Positions 16,704 through 25,594 of a stretch of 64,000 bases of DNA are shown here, in pieces; within the stretch, counting starts at the first letter, position 1, and every line of letters starts with the position of its first letter. The position numbers and the translations under genes are program-made. Origin of the DNA: Asaia bogorensis. GTDB taxonomy: Bacteria; Pseudomonadota; Alphaproteobacteria; Acetobacterales; Acetobacteraceae. Below the pieces are notes generated by a model that worked only from the letters and a program-made list of their open reading frames with translations, was not told where the DNA came from and ran no database searches. The stretch is taken from NCBI GenBank assembly GCA_945868845.1, contig CAMBMS010000002.1, positions 186,001 to 250,000 of the forward strand, given 5' to 3'.

Positions 16704-17183
16704 ATGACGTTTCGTCCGCAATATCTCGGCCATGTAAATCTTTATGTGCGTGACTCGGAAGTGTCCGGTGCTTGGTACAAGGATTTGCTGGGCCTGCACA
16801 CCTATCATCATCGGCCCGGCAAGGCGGTGTTTCTGTCCGCCGACAAGGACCAGTCGCATGAGGTGGCGCTAATGTCGGTTGGCGCGGACGCGCCGTTGCA
16901 GCAGCGTGGGCAGGTGGGGTTGAACCATCTGGCCTGGCGCGTCGCCAGCTTAGAGGATTTGCGGGAATTCTATGCGCGGATGCAAGAGAAGGGCGTGAAG
17001 CCGGAACGGATCGGCGATCATGGCATCTCGCTCGGAATTTACTTTCGCGATCCAGATGGCAATGGGGTGGAAGTTTATTACGAGCTGCCGCGAGCGGAAT
17101 GGCCAACGAAGGAAAATGTATTTTCGGTTGAGGGCGGACGCTTTCCGGGCCCATGGGATGCGAAGGTAGTCGTGGCAGCCTGA
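16704..17183 (+). CDS. VOC family protein (glyoxalase / extradiol dioxygenase-like)
   Basis: The 159-residue protein consists of one vicinal-oxygen-chelate domain made of two beta-alpha-beta-beta-beta units. Possible metal ligands are H10 (LGHVNLYV), H75 (LNHLAWRV) and E123 (NGVEVYYE), matching the His-His-Glu set of extradiol dioxygenases and related enzymes. The C-terminal DPDGNGVEVYYELPRAEWP is typical of catechol-2,3-dioxygenase-like VOC proteins. Its substrate is unknown. A GAAGGAAGGGGAG stretch precedes the ATG. It is divergent from alkA across a short spacer. Confidence 0.85.
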   Translation: MTFRPQYLGHVNLYVRDSEVSGAWYKDLLGLHTYHHRPGKAVFLSADKDQSHEVALMSVGADAPLQQRGQVGLNHLAWRVASLEDLREFYARMQEKGVKPERIGDHGISLGIYFRDPDGNGVEVYYELPRAEWPTKENVFSVEGGRFPGPWDAKVVVAA

Positions 17184-17204
17184 GTGGGGCCGGCGCATGT
17201 CACG

Positions 17205-17360
17205 CCACGGGCGCGACCTTTGGCGCTGAAGCGCTCGTCGAGCAATCTGGTAACCAATGTGGTGAATGGCGGCGGTAGCGTGCGGTTTGGACTGTCGCCG
17301 GAAGCGGATGGTGCGGTTGCGCTGGAGATCGCGGATGATGCCGGGCATTCTAGCCAGCGA
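17205..17360 (+). pseudogene. Histidine kinase ATPase-domain fragment
   Basis: The plus strand encodes PLALKRSSSNLVTNVVNGGG, then VRFGLSPEADGAVALEIADDAG. This closely follows the N box (RALSNLVxNAxxYGG) and the G1 approach (VxIxVxDDGxG) of a sensor kinase HATPase domain. The dimerisation domain, sensor and later G boxes are missing. A short open frame still covers it (17184-17408), but a functional kinase is impossible. It fills the gap between the VOC gene and the dipeptidase gene. Confidence 0.65.
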
Positions 17361-17411
17361 GCTGGAGCGGGTGGCGTGGTAAAGGCTATGGCGTCGTTGC
17401 CAGTGTGATCG

Positions 17412-18356
17412 TTAACTGCGCGCGGCGCGGAACACACGAAGCCAGTTTTCGGAGCAGACTTTCTGGATATCTTCGGCATTGAGGCCGCCTTCGCGCAAAG
17501 CAGCGGCGATGGCGATGTGGCGGGAGAAATCGGGCATTTCCGTCTGCGCGGCGCCGGAGGGCATGTCGGTACCGATGCCGACATGGTCGATGCCGACGGC
17601 GTCGATCAGGCGAAAAATATGGCGTATCAGGCCGGCGAATTTTTCGTCCCAGAGGACCGCGATCCAGCCGCCGATAACGCCGCCGGTGCCGGCAACCATC
17701 CTGGCATAGTCCAGGCTGATGAAGCGCTTGTGCAACCCGTTCGGGTGGCCGGGTTCGAGCAGGTTGGCATGGGTGCAGAGGATGGGTTTACTGCTCGTAT
17801 CGACGATGCCGCGTACTGTATCCTCGGAACAATGGGCGGCATCGACCATGATGCCGCATTGGTTCATGCGGCGGACGACATCGGCGCCGAATTTCGTCAG
17901 GCCGCCATGTACGGGTGGCGCGGTCTGGATGTCGCCCGTTTCGTTCACCAAATAATGGGTGAGCTGAATGGAGCGGACGCCGCGTTTGGCCAATGCGTCC
18001 AGCCGGTCCAGATCGCCTTCCAGGAAATCGCAGCCTTCCACGGCGAGGACGAGGGCGGGGTCCGCGATGGTGATTTCTCCCGGTTCGCGGGCGATGCGGA
18101 TGTCGGTCGATTCAAAGGCCGCGAGATATTCGTCTACCGCCGCCATGCATTCCCCGGGTTCGGGGTCGCGGATTTTCTCCAGCGCGCGGGTGGTCGGGTT
18201 GCGGCGGATGACCGGGAGGTCGGCAATGGCGGAGACCACGGCGGCACCCATCTGGCCGGCGCGCAGGGTGGCGAGGACGGCGCGGTCCACCGGGCCGTCA
18301 CGGCGGATGCGCCCTGCATGGGTGTGCATATCGATGATCATGGGGGTTGGGATCAT
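17412..18356 (-). CDS. Membrane dipeptidase family (peptidase M19)
   Basis: The 314-residue metallohydrolase resembles renal dipeptidase (M19), a TIM-barrel enzyme that cleaves dipeptides. Candidate zinc ligands are seen in IIDMHTHAG (9-13 region), LAVEGCDFLEG, VDAAHCSEDTV, ILCTHANL and HVGIGTDMPSG. The first motif reads DMHTH in place of the more common DGHND, typical of divergent environmental members. No lipoprotein or signal sequence is present with the start chosen at 18356 (MIPTPMIIDMHTHAG), so a cytoplasmic role is likely. It is divergent from the methionine aminopeptidase gene. Confidence 0.85.
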   Translation of the reverse strand: MIPTPMIIDMHTHAGRIRRDGPVDRAVLATLRAGQMGAAVVSAIADLPVIRRNPTTRALEKIRDPEPGECMAAVDEYLAAFESTDIRIAREPGEITIADPALVLAVEGCDFLEGDLDRLDALAKRGVRSIQLTHYLVNETGDIQTAPPVHGGLTKFGADVVRRMNQCGIMVDAAHCSEDTVRGIVDTSSKPILCTHANLLEPGHPNGLHKRFISLDYARMVAGTGGVIGGWIAVLWDEKFAGLIRHIFRLIDAVGIDHVGIGTDMPSGAAQTEMPDFSRHIAIAAALREGGLNAEDIQKVCSENWLRVFRAARS

Positions 18357-18471
18357 GCCGATAGGCTGTACCGGACTTTCCGCCGCTGCAAGACCTTGCG
18401 GATTGAGGTTGTGTTGCGCATCTTGCGGGGCGGGGTAAATCGCGCCGAGATGGGACAAACGAGACAAACAT

Positions 18472-19275
18472 ATGGACGGCGGAGCCGATAGCCGAAGTGT
18501 TACCATCCACGTGCCGGCCGATTTCGCGCCGATGCGCGCAGCCGGGCTGTTGGCGGCACAGGCGCTGGACATGATCGCGGAGTATGTGCGGCCCGGCGTG
18601 ACGACCTTGCAGCTCGATACGATCTGCCACCAGTTTATTTTGGCGCATGGGGCGATCCCGGCGCCTTTGGGCTATCGTGGCTATCCTAAATCGATTTGCA
18701 CGTCGATCAATCACGTGGTCTGCCACGGGATTCCGGGCGAGAGGAAGCTGGAGAATGGCGATGTGATCAATATCGATGTCACCGTGATATTGGAAGGGTG
18801 GCATGGGGATTCGTCGCGAATGTATATCGCCGGAAGCGCGAATACGAAGGCGTGGAACCTGATCGAGGTGACGTATGAATCTTTGATGCGAGGCATCGCG
18901 GTGGTGAGACCCGGTGCAACATTTGGCGATATCGGCCATGCCATCCAGGGGTTTGTGGAACGCCATCGCTTTAGTGTGGTGCGCGATTTTTGCGGTCATG
19001 GCATCGGGCGGAAATTTCATGAGCCACCCAACGTGCTGCATTTCGGCCGTCCGGGTGAAGGCACGGTACTGGCGCCGGGGATGTTTTTTACCATCGAGCC
19101 GATGGTGAATGCCGGGCGGCCGGAGGTGAAGGTGCTGGATGATGGCTGGACGGCTGTGACGCGGGACAGATCACTGTCGGCGCAGTTCGAGCACATGGTC
19201 GGAGTGACGGAGACGGGGTGCGAGATTTTTACCCTATCTCCGGCCGGGATGCATAAGCCGCCTTATTCGGCTTGA
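18472..19275 (+). CDS. map: Type I methionine aminopeptidase
   Basis: This 267-residue enzyme removes the N-terminal methionine from nascent proteins. All five metal ligands are in place: D102, D113, H176, E209 and E240, within INIDVTVILEGWHGDSS, CGHGIGRKFHEPP, FFTIEPMV and QFEHMV. The N-terminal zinc-binding extension of some homologues is absent, as usual in proteobacteria. It has a 3' neighbour on the opposite strand, a VapB-like remnant that overlaps its end. A second, housekeeping copy of map may exist elsewhere; this cannot be judged from the window. Confidence 0.93.
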   Translation: MDGGADSRSVTIHVPADFAPMRAAGLLAAQALDMIAEYVRPGVTTLQLDTICHQFILAHGAIPAPLGYRGYPKSICTSINHVVCHGIPGERKLENGDVINIDVTVILEGWHGDSSRMYIAGSANTKAWNLIEVTYESLMRGIAVVRPGATFGDIGHAIQGFVERHRFSVVRDFCGHGIGRKFHEPPNVLHFGRPGEGTVLAPGMFFTIEPMVNAGRPEVKVLDDGWTAVTRDRSLSAQFEHMVGVTETGCEIFTLSPAGMHKPPYSA

Positions 19276-19342
19276 AGCCCGGGCCGGAGAGGCGCTGTGC
19301 CTGGGCGAGAATCTCGCCGTCCAGGGCGATTGTGGTGCGCAT
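19276..19342 (-). pseudogene. VapB-type antitoxin N-terminal remnant
   Basis: From an ATG ending at 19342 the minus strand reads MRTTIALDGEILAQAQRLSG, the characteristic ribbon-helix-helix start of VapB-family antitoxins (MRTTIxLDDxLLxxAxxL). Homology stops after about 20 residues, where the frame runs into the end of the methionine aminopeptidase gene, and no VapC toxin follows. The upstream AT-rich palindromes at 19373-19408 probably represent its former promoter-operator. Confidence 0.6.
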
Positions 19343-19372
19343 TTTCGACTTCGGTGGTTGGCGATGTGGGAG

Positions 19373-19408
19373 CATCATAATTGGCATCATTTAATTCGAA
19401 TTATGATG
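19373..19408. promoter_or_regulatory. Palindromic AT-rich operator-like element upstream of the VapB remnant
   Basis: CATCATAATT at 19373-19382 is exactly mirrored by AATTATGATG at 19399-19408, with the smaller palindrome AATTCGAATT at 19393-19402 nested in it. Toxin-antitoxin promoters often carry such paired operators for autoregulation. It stands out sharply from the surrounding GC-rich DNA. If the antitoxin fragment is not expressed, the site may be a relic or may bind a VapB from another locus. Confidence 0.5.
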
Positions 19409-19426
19409 ACCAATTGTGGCATTATA

Positions 19427-20176
19427 TTAACCTGGCCGGTTAGCCCGCAAAAACATCCTCACATGGCGCAACACAACCGGGACGCGCTGAGGAATATCTT
19501 TCCATGGATAGAGGCTGACCTGGGCGTTTGGCGCCAGCATCGCGGATTCCATGGCCACGGCGTAGGGGTGGGCGGGGACGTCGTCTGGTAGGACCAGGAT
19601 CGGGGTTGGGCAGGCGCGGACAAAGTCGCGGGTGACGGTGAAGACGAAATCGGGGTTAGTGCGATACATTTTAGTTAGGAAGGCGTCCACCGTCTCCATC
19701 TTGATGTCGGGCCGACGGGCGGCTAGCGGTGGGCCCCAGCCGGTGAGGTTGTTGTTGTAGAACAGATCGCGCATTTCGGGGCGCGATCCGCTGGGCTGAG
19801 TGGGGACGGCGGCGACGACGCGATTCGGCGCGCGGCGGATCAGGTTCCAGATGAAGGGGCCGCCGATACAGAAGCCGAGGACAAAAAATTTATCGATACC
19901 GAGATGGTCCATCAGGCCGAGATGGTCGTCAGTGTAGGAATCCCACGGCCGGTCGACTTCCAGCGGGCCGGAAGATTCGCCGCCGTTGGCGTTGCGCAGA
20001 TCGGCGGCGATGACGCGGAATTCGTTGCTGAACTCGACCAGCGGGTTGAACGGGTGGCTGGTGGATAGGCCGGCGATGGTGGAGTTCAGGCCGCCGCCGG
20101 GGATTATAAGAAGGGGGAAGCCCGAGCCGGCTTCCTCATAACGGATGCGGACAGGGCCGCGTTCGTAGATCGGCAT
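19427..20176 (-). CDS. Alpha/beta hydrolase with a cysteine in the nucleophile position
   Basis: The 249-residue protein has the alpha/beta-hydrolase fold: LLIIPGGGLNS oxyanion region, then the nucleophile elbow GFCIGG with C103 where most relatives have Ser. An acid residue candidate lies in ILVLPDDVPAHP and the histidine candidate in LRHVRMFL near residue 239. A Cys nucleophile is found in dienelactone hydrolases, although the overall sequence is closer to the haloperoxidase/epoxide-hydrolase type. The start MPIYERGPVRIRYEE fits the family. It is divergent from purB. The substrate is unknown. Confidence 0.85.
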   Translation of the reverse strand: MPIYERGPVRIRYEEAGSGFPLLIIPGGGLNSTIAGLSTSHPFNPLVEFSNEFRVIAADLRNANGGESSGPLEVDRPWDSYTDDHLGLMDHLGIDKFFVLGFCIGGPFIWNLIRRAPNRVVAAVPTQPSGSRPEMRDLFYNNNLTGWGPPLAARRPDIKMETVDAFLTKMYRTNPDFVFTVTRDFVRACPTPILVLPDDVPAHPYAVAMESAMLAPNAQVSLYPWKDIPQRVPVVLRHVRMFLRANRPG

Positions 20177-20286
20177 GGCGGTTCTTCCTGTTTTCTGGCG
20201 GGGTTATGCCTTGTGGCGCGCCACCTTGCCATACCCGGCCATCAGGGCTAGCTCCGACCTGTTCCTTTTGAGCGGGCGGGCTTGTG

Positions 20287-21651
20287 ATGATTCCTCGGTA
20301 TACACGGCCGGAAATGGCGGCGATTTGGGCCCCGGAAAACCGGTTTCGCATCTGGTTCGAGATCGAGGTGACGGCGGCGGAGGGGATGGCGAAGGTCGGT
20401 GCCATCCCGGCCGAGGCGGCGCGCAATATCCGCGAGAAGGGGGCACCGAAGCTGGCGGCAATCTCCCAGGCCGATCTTGATCGGATCGACGCGATCGAGC
20501 GGGAGACGCGGCATGACGTGATCGCCTTCCTGACCTGGCTGGCGGAGGCGATCGGGCCGGACTCGCGGTTCGTGCATCAGGGGATGACGAGTTCGGATGT
20601 GTTGGATACCTGTCTCGCGGTGCAACTGACGCAGGCGGCGGATATTCTTCTCGCTGATCTTGACGCGGTACTGGCGGCGCTGCGCAGGCGGGCATTTGAG
20701 CACAAGCATACGCTGACCATCGGGCGCAGCCATGCAATCCATGCGGAGCCAACGACGTTCGGGTTGAAGCTGGCCGGGCATTACGCGGAATTCGCGCGCA
20801 ACCGGGCGCGGCTGGTGGCAGCGCGGGCCGAGATTGCTACGTGCCAGATTTCCGGCGCGGTGGGGACGTTCGCGCAGTTAGATCCGTCGGTAGAGGCGTT
20901 TGTGGCTGAGAAGCTTGGTCTCGCGGTAGAGACAGTGTCCACGCAAATTATTCCGCGCGACCGGCATGCGATGTTTTTTTCCGTGCTGGGGGTGATTGCC
21001 TCGGCGGTGGAGCGGTTGGCAATCGAAGTGCGGCATTTGCAGCGCACCGAGGTACGGGAGGCGGAGGAGTTTTTCCATGTTGGTCAAAAAGGCTCTTCCA
21101 CCATGCCGCATAAGCGCAATCCCGTGTTGTCGGAAAATCTGACGGGGCTGGCGCGGCTCGTGCGTTCGGCTGTGGTGCCGGCGTTGGAGAATGTGGCGTT
21201 GTGGCATGAGCGGGATATTTCGCATTCTTCGGTGGAGCGCGGAATCGGGCCGGATGCGACGGTGACGTTGGACTTTTCTCTCATGCGGCTGGCGGGGATG
21301 ATGGAGCGGCTGACGGTGTATCCGGAACGGATGCGGGAGAATCTGGAAAGCCTGGGCGGGATGGTGCATTCGGGCGAGGTGCTGACGGCGCTGATCCGGG
21401 CGGGGATTCTGCGCGAGGATGCCTATCGGATCGTGCAGGCGAACGCGATGGCGACCTGGTCGAACCTGGGCAAGCCGGGTGGTAAAAATTTCCGGGAAAA
21501 TTTAGTGGCCGATCCGGCGGTTGCGAGCCGGGTGAGTGAAGCCGAGCTGGACTTGGCGATGGATCCGGCACCGCATCTGCGGCAGCTGGATGTAATTTTT
21601 ACTCGCGTGTTCGGCGAGCCCGGTCCTGCTGCATCGGGGCCGGCGGCGTAG
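20287..21651 (+). CDS. purB: Adenylosuccinate lyase
   Basis: This fumarase-superfamily lyase (454 residues) acts twice in purine synthesis: SAICAR to AICAR plus fumarate, and adenylosuccinate to AMP plus fumarate. The superfamily signature [11 protein letters not shown] lies near residue 265, the base-bearing region [12 protein letters not shown] near 100, and [14 protein letters not shown] near 150. The start is ATG at 20287; a GTG directly before it would add one residue. The alternative SAICAR-synthesising genes purC, purS, purQ and purL lie 2.3 kb downstream on the same strand, separated by an NRDE gene and a flavoprotein. Confidence 0.95.
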   Translation: MIPRYTRPEMAAIWAPENRFRIWFEIEVTAAEGMAKVGAIPAEAARNIREKGAPKLAAISQADLDRIDAIERETRHDVIAFLTWLAEAIGPDSRFVHQGMTSSDVLDTCLAVQLTQAADILLADLDAVLAALRRRAFEHKHTLTIGRSHAIHAEPTTFGLKLAGHYAEFARNRARLVAARAEIATCQISGAVGTFAQLDPSVEAFVAEKLGLAVETVSTQIIPRDRHAMFFSVLGVIASAVERLAIEVRHLQRTEVREAEEFFHVGQKGSSTMPHKRNPVLSENLTGLARLVRSAVVPALENVALWHERDISHSSVERGIGPDATVTLDFSLMRLAGMMERLTVYPERMRENLESLGGMVHSGEVLTALIRAGILREDAYRIVQANAMATWSNLGKPGGKNFRENLVADPAVASRVSEAELDLAMDPAPHLRQLDVIFTRVFGEPGPAASGPAA

Positions 21652-21655
21652 AGAT

Positions 21656-22369
21656 ATGTGCACGGTCGTCGTTTTGGTGCGTCCGGGCCATGCTTGGCCG
21701 GTGCTGTTCGCGGCCAATCGGGATGAGCGAGTGGACCGGCTCTGGGATGCGCCGGCTTCGTACTGGGCGGAGCATCCGGGTGTGGTGGCAGGGCGGGATC
21801 GCACCGGTGGCGGCACCTGGATGGGTGTTAACCGGGATGGCGTGGTGACGGCGGTGCTGAACCGGCAAGGAACCCTGGGGCCGGCGAAGGGCAAGCGCAG
21901 CCGAGGTGTCTTGCCGTTGATTGCCCTGGAACAGCCGACAGCCCAGGCCGCCGTGGCGGCGATCACCGCGCTGGATGCTGGGCAATGGCGTGGGTTCAAC
22001 ATGGTGCTGGCCGACGCGCGTGGGGCGGTGTTCGTGCGCGGGCTGGGCAGCGGGCATCCGAAGGCGGAAACCCTGGCACCGGGGCTGCATATGATTACGG
22101 CGCACGAGCCAAATGATCCGCAAAGCCCGCGGGTGGCGCGGCATTTTCCCCGGTTCCAGGCCGCTAACGTGCCGGCACCACCGGATTGGGATGGGTGGCG
22201 GGCGATTCTGGCTGACCAGTCCGGCCCAGCGGGGACGGAAATAAACATTCCACCGCACGGCGGGTTTGGCACGGTGAGCAGCGCGTTGGTGGGGCTGGGG
22301 GCGCGGACGGAATGGTTTTTTGCGGGTGGGGCACCGCATGAGGCGGCCTTTGTCGAGGTGCCGATTTAA
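21656..22369 (+). CDS. NRDE family protein (TANGO2-like)
   Basis: The 237-residue protein starts MCTVVVLVRPG, keeping the conserved Cys2, and carries the family name motif as AANRDERVDR, followed by DRTGGGTWMGVNRDG, GVVTAVLNR and SRGVLPL. NRDE/TANGO2 proteins are N-terminal-nucleophile-fold relatives with a suggested role in haem or lipid handling, but the bacterial role is unsettled. It begins 4 nt after purB and is probably co-transcribed with it and with the flavoprotein at 22390. Confidence 0.88.
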   Translation: MCTVVVLVRPGHAWPVLFAANRDERVDRLWDAPASYWAEHPGVVAGRDRTGGGTWMGVNRDGVVTAVLNRQGTLGPAKGKRSRGVLPLIALEQPTAQAAVAAITALDAGQWRGFNMVLADARGAVFVRGLGSGHPKAETLAPGLHMITAHEPNDPQSPRVARHFPRFQAANVPAPPDWDGWRAILADQSGPAGTEINIPPHGGFGTVSSALVGLGARTEWFFAGGAPHEAAFVEVPI

Positions 22370-22389
22370 CAATTTAGGAGGAGTTTGCC

Positions 22390-23817
22390 ATGCCGTGTGA
22401 TGGCGCGAGCGCGGACGAAAATGCCGTCGCGACGTTGCGGCTGATTGGGCCGACACCGCCCAACTGGGTCCCGGATCGGGAAGGTGTGGATCATAACGTC
22501 GCCATCATTGGCGGCGGCCAGTCGGGCAGCGCGCTCGGGTTTGCGCTGCGACGGGCGGGTATTGGCAAGGTTTCCATCATTGAGGCGGCCGAGGAGGAAG
22601 ACCAAGCCGGCATCTGGCTGACCGCGGCGCGAATGAATTTGCTACGCACGCCGAAATCGCTGGTGGGGCCGGAGATCGGGTTGCCGGAACTTGGCTTTCA
22701 GGCCTGGTACGAGGCGCGGCATGGGCGGGAGGCTTATGCGGCGATCGACCGGATCCGGCGCACGGATTGGGCGGCGTATTTGATCTGGTATAGGGCATTT
22801 TTGGACATTCCTGCTCGTTATGGCACGAAACTGCTGCACGTTGAGCCGCGTGACGGATGTTTCGCGTTGCAACTGGATGTGGGTGGGGTGAGACGGGTGG
22901 AGACAGCCCGAAAAATCATTCTGGCAACAGGGTTTCACGGTAGTGGTGGAAATTATATTCCATCGTTCCTGACGGCGAACGTGCCGGCGCGACTTTATGC
23001 GCATACCGAACAGGTGATCGATTTTGCCTCCCTGCGTGGCAAAATGGTGGGGGTGATCGGGGCGGCAGCTTCCGCGTTCGATGCGGCGGGAGTGGCGTTG
23101 GAGAACGGTGCGGCGGAGGTGCATCTATTTGCGCGGCGGGCGGCGATTGCCTCGCTTCCGGTGGCGCGAGCGCGGATGTACCAGGGGGCGTACGACAATT
23201 ACTATGAGCTGCCGGACCTGCTGCGCTGGCGGCTGGCGGTTCGGTTTCGTGCGGCGGGATCCTCGCCCACCGTGGATGCGATTGAGCGGGCGGTGAAATT
23301 TCCAAATTTTCATCTGCATCTCGCGGCGCCGTGGACGGATGCGCGGCCGGAGGATGGGCGGGTTGTTGGGTGGGTTGACGCGAAAGAATTCCGCTGCGAT
23401 TTCGTCATTGCAGCGACGGGGTATTTCGCTGATCCGAATGCGCGGCCGGAGCTGGCTGGGATCGCTCCAAAGATCATGTTGTGGCGGGACCGGCTGACTG
23501 AGGCGGCTTCGGACGCGTATCTAGGGGCGCATCCCTATCTGGGAGCAGGGCATGAGTATTTGCCGCGAGATCCCGGGGGCGATCCGGCGGTGGCAGGGTA
23601 TTTGCGGGATATTCATGTGCAGAATCCGTCCGGGTTCGTGAGTTTCGGGCTACCGATCGGGGATGTGCCGAGCATGCGGCGGGATATCCCAGCGATCGTG
23701 GCGCGGATCAGCCGCGATCTTTTCCAGACCGATGCGGCGGCGCATGAGCAGCGGATGTTCGGCGATGTGGCGCCGGATTTCCCGCCGGAGTTGTACGCGT
23801 CCGCCCTACGGAGGTAA
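22390..23817 (+). CDS. FAD/NAD(P)-binding monooxygenase-like protein
   Basis: The 475-residue flavoprotein has two Rossmann motifs: GGGQSG near residues 40-45 for FAD (VAIIGGGQSGSALGFAL) and GAAASAFD near 222 for NAD(P) (MVGVIGAAASAFDAAGVAL), with ATGFHGSGG and AATGYFAD marking the ends of the two domains. This layout resembles flavin monooxygenases and lysine/ornithine N-hydroxylases. A strong Shine-Dalgarno AGGAGGA at 22376-22382 precedes the ATG. It follows the NRDE gene by 20 nt. The reaction and substrate cannot be inferred. Confidence 0.85.
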   Translation: MPCDGASADENAVATLRLIGPTPPNWVPDREGVDHNVAIIGGGQSGSALGFALRRAGIGKVSIIEAAEEEDQAGIWLTAARMNLLRTPKSLVGPEIGLPELGFQAWYEARHGREAYAAIDRIRRTDWAAYLIWYRAFLDIPARYGTKLLHVEPRDGCFALQLDVGGVRRVETARKIILATGFHGSGGNYIPSFLTANVPARLYAHTEQVIDFASLRGKMVGVIGAAASAFDAAGVALENGAAEVHLFARRAAIASLPVARARMYQGAYDNYYELPDLLRWRLAVRFRAAGSSPTVDAIERAVKFPNFHLHLAAPWTDARPEDGRVVGWVDAKEFRCDFVIAATGYFADPNARPELAGIAPKIMLWRDRLTEAASDAYLGAHPYLGAGHEYLPRDPGGDPAVAGYLRDIHVQNPSGFVSFGLPIGDVPSMRRDIPAIVARISRDLFQTDAAAHEQRMFGDVAPDFPPELYASALRR

Positions 23818-23910
23818 TTTGCGGCTGGAGGCGTGGCGGGCTCGGCTCGGCGCTGCTATACGCGCCTTCCCGGAGCGATTCCGCGCCGGTTCCCGACGGA
23901 GCGCACTGAT

Positions 23911-24675
23911 ATGGCCCGCCGCCGCCAACTCTATGAAGGCAAAGCAAAAATTCTATTCGAAGGGCCGGAACCCGGGACTTTGGTGCAGTACTTTAAGGAC
24001 GATGCCACGGCGTTTAATGCGCAAAAAAAAGGTACGATCACCGGCAAGGGGGTGCTGAACAACCGCATTTCCGAATATCTGATGCTGCGTCTAGGGGAAA
24101 TCGGCATTCCGACCCATTTTGTGCGCCGCCTGAACATGCGTGAGCAACTGGTTCGCGAAGTGGAGATCATCCCGCTAGAGGTGGTGGTGCGCAATGTCGC
24201 AGCCGGCAGCATTTCCACGCGGTTGGGGATTCCCGAAGGCACGCGGCTGCCGCGTTCGATCGTGGAGTATTACTACAAGAACGATCAGTTGAACGACCCG
24301 ATGGTCTCCGAGGATCATATCACCTGCTTCGGCTGGGCGGATGTGCAGGATATGGACGACATCGTCTCGCTCACCTTGCGGATCAATGACTTCCTGACCG
24401 GGCTGTTTCTGGGCGTCGGCATCACCCTGGTGGATTTTAAGCTGGAATTCGGCCGGCTGTGGGAGAACGAGCAGATGCGGATCGTGCTCGCCGACGAAAT
24501 TTCGCCGGATAATTGCAGGCTGTGGGACAGGAAGACGAACGAGAAGATGGACAAGGACCGCTTCCGCCGCGACCTCGGCAAGGTGGAGGAGGCGTATCAG
24601 GAAGTCGCCAAGCGGTTGGGAATTTTGCCGGAGGCGGGGATGCGCGACATGAAGGGCCCGGAGATTATGCAGTGA
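23911..24675 (+). CDS. purC: Phosphoribosylaminoimidazole-succinocarboxamide synthase
   Basis: PurC (254 residues) joins CAIR and aspartate using ATP to form SAICAR. The N-terminus [18 protein letters not shown] and the motifs [27 protein letters not shown] and [12 protein letters not shown] are diagnostic. The ATG at 23911 was chosen because the family starts at MxRRxQxYEGKAK; upstream in-frame codons are not conserved. The stop overlaps the GTG start of purS, which implies translational coupling. The order purC-purS-purQ-purL is typical of alphaproteobacteria. Confidence 0.97.
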   Translation: MARRRQLYEGKAKILFEGPEPGTLVQYFKDDATAFNAQKKGTITGKGVLNNRISEYLMLRLGEIGIPTHFVRRLNMREQLVREVEIIPLEVVVRNVAAGSISTRLGIPEGTRLPRSIVEYYYKNDQLNDPMVSEDHITCFGWADVQDMDDIVSLTLRINDFLTGLFLGVGITLVDFKLEFGRLWENEQMRIVLADEISPDNCRLWDRKTNEKMDKDRFRRDLGKVEEAYQEVAKRLGILPEAGMRDMKGPEIMQ

Positions 24676-24914
24676 AAGCTGTCGTAACGGTGATGTTGAA
24701 ACCCGGCGTGCTGGACCCGCAGGGTAAGGCGATTGCGCATGCGCTGGGCACTTTGGGCTTTGCCGGGCTAGGTGAGGTGCGTGCGGGCAAAGTGATCGAG
24801 CTGGAACTTGCGGAGAGTGATCCGACGAAGGCACGTGCGCTGGCTGAGGAGATGGCGCGTAAATTGCTCGCCAATACGGTGATCGAAAGTTATCGCGTAG
24901 CGGTGGAAGAATGA
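24672..24914 (+). CDS. purS: FGAM synthase subunit PurS
   Basis: The 80-residue protein starts with GTG ([20 protein letters not shown]) and overlaps the purC stop by four bases (GTGA). PurS dimers bridge PurQ and PurL in the three-subunit form of phosphoribosylformylglycinamidine synthase. The pattern [18 protein letters not shown] and [11 protein letters not shown] is characteristic. Its stop overlaps the purQ start as ATGA, so all three subunits are coupled in translation. Confidence 0.95.
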   Translation: MKAVVTVMLKPGVLDPQGKAIAHALGTLGFAGLGEVRAGKVIELELAESDPTKARALAEEMARKLLANTVIESYRVAVEE

Positions 24915-25594
24915 AGGCCGGCATCGTTGTCTTTCCCGGGATTAACCGGGAACGTGATATGGCGATAGCGATCGAGGCGAGTGCTGGGGTGGCGCCGCGT
25001 ATGGTGTGGCACACGGAGACCGATATTTCAGGGCTGGATTTGATCGTTCTGCCGGGTGGGTTTTCATATGGCGATTATCTGCGTTGCGGGGCGATGGCGG
25101 CTCAGTCGCCGGTGATGGGTGCGGTACGCGCGCATGCGGCGCGCGGCGGTTTCATCCTTGGTGTGTGCAACGGGTTTCAGATTCTCATTGAAGCCGGGTT
25201 GTTACCCGGGGCGCTGCTACGCAATGCCTCTTTGCGGTTTCTGTCCATGGATTGTCATTTGAAGGTGGAGCGAGTGGATACGGTGTTTGCGCAGCGCTAT
25301 CAGCGCGGATCGGTGTTTCGCGTGCCGATGGCGCATGGGGATGGAAATTATTTTGCCGATGATTCTGTTCTCGACCGGCTGGAAGGCGAGGGGTTGGTGG
25401 CGTTTCGGTATGCGACACCAGACGGCGAGATTGTGGCGGAGGCCAATCGCAATGGCAGCGCGCGCAATATCGCCGGGATCTACAGCGAGAATTTTCGCGT
25501 GCTGGGGCTGATGCCTCATCCTGAGGATCTGGTGGACCCGCTGATGGGTGGTACTGATGGAAAACCCTTGTTCGATTCTTTGACGGCGGCCTGA
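24911..25594 (+). CDS. purQ: FGAM synthase glutaminase subunit PurQ
   Basis: This 227-residue class I glutamine amidotransferase supplies ammonia to PurL. The nucleophilic cysteine is in [11 protein letters not shown], and the histidine-glutamate pair is in GLMPHPED near the C-terminus. The family opening [17 protein letters not shown] and [12 protein letters not shown] are intact. The gene overlaps purS (ATGA) and purL (stop TGA shares an A with the purL ATG), which gives a tightly coupled operon. Confidence 0.97.
   Translation: MKAGIVVFPGINRERDMAIAIEASAGVAPRMVWHTETDISGLDLIVLPGGFSYGDYLRCGAMAAQSPVMGAVRAHAARGGFILGVCNGFQILIEAGLLPGALLRNASLRFLSMDCHLKVERVDTVFAQRYQRGSVFRVPMAHGDGNYFADDSVLDRLEGEGLVAFRYATPDGEIVAEANRNGSARNIAGIYSENFRVLGLMPHPEDLVDPLMGGTDGKPLFDSLTAA

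Noticed and set aside
17517-18491. Open frame of 324 codons opposite the M19 dipeptidase gene
   Set aside because: It is a mirror of the dipeptidase coding sequence, with Asp/Gly/Ala-rich composition and no recognisable domain.
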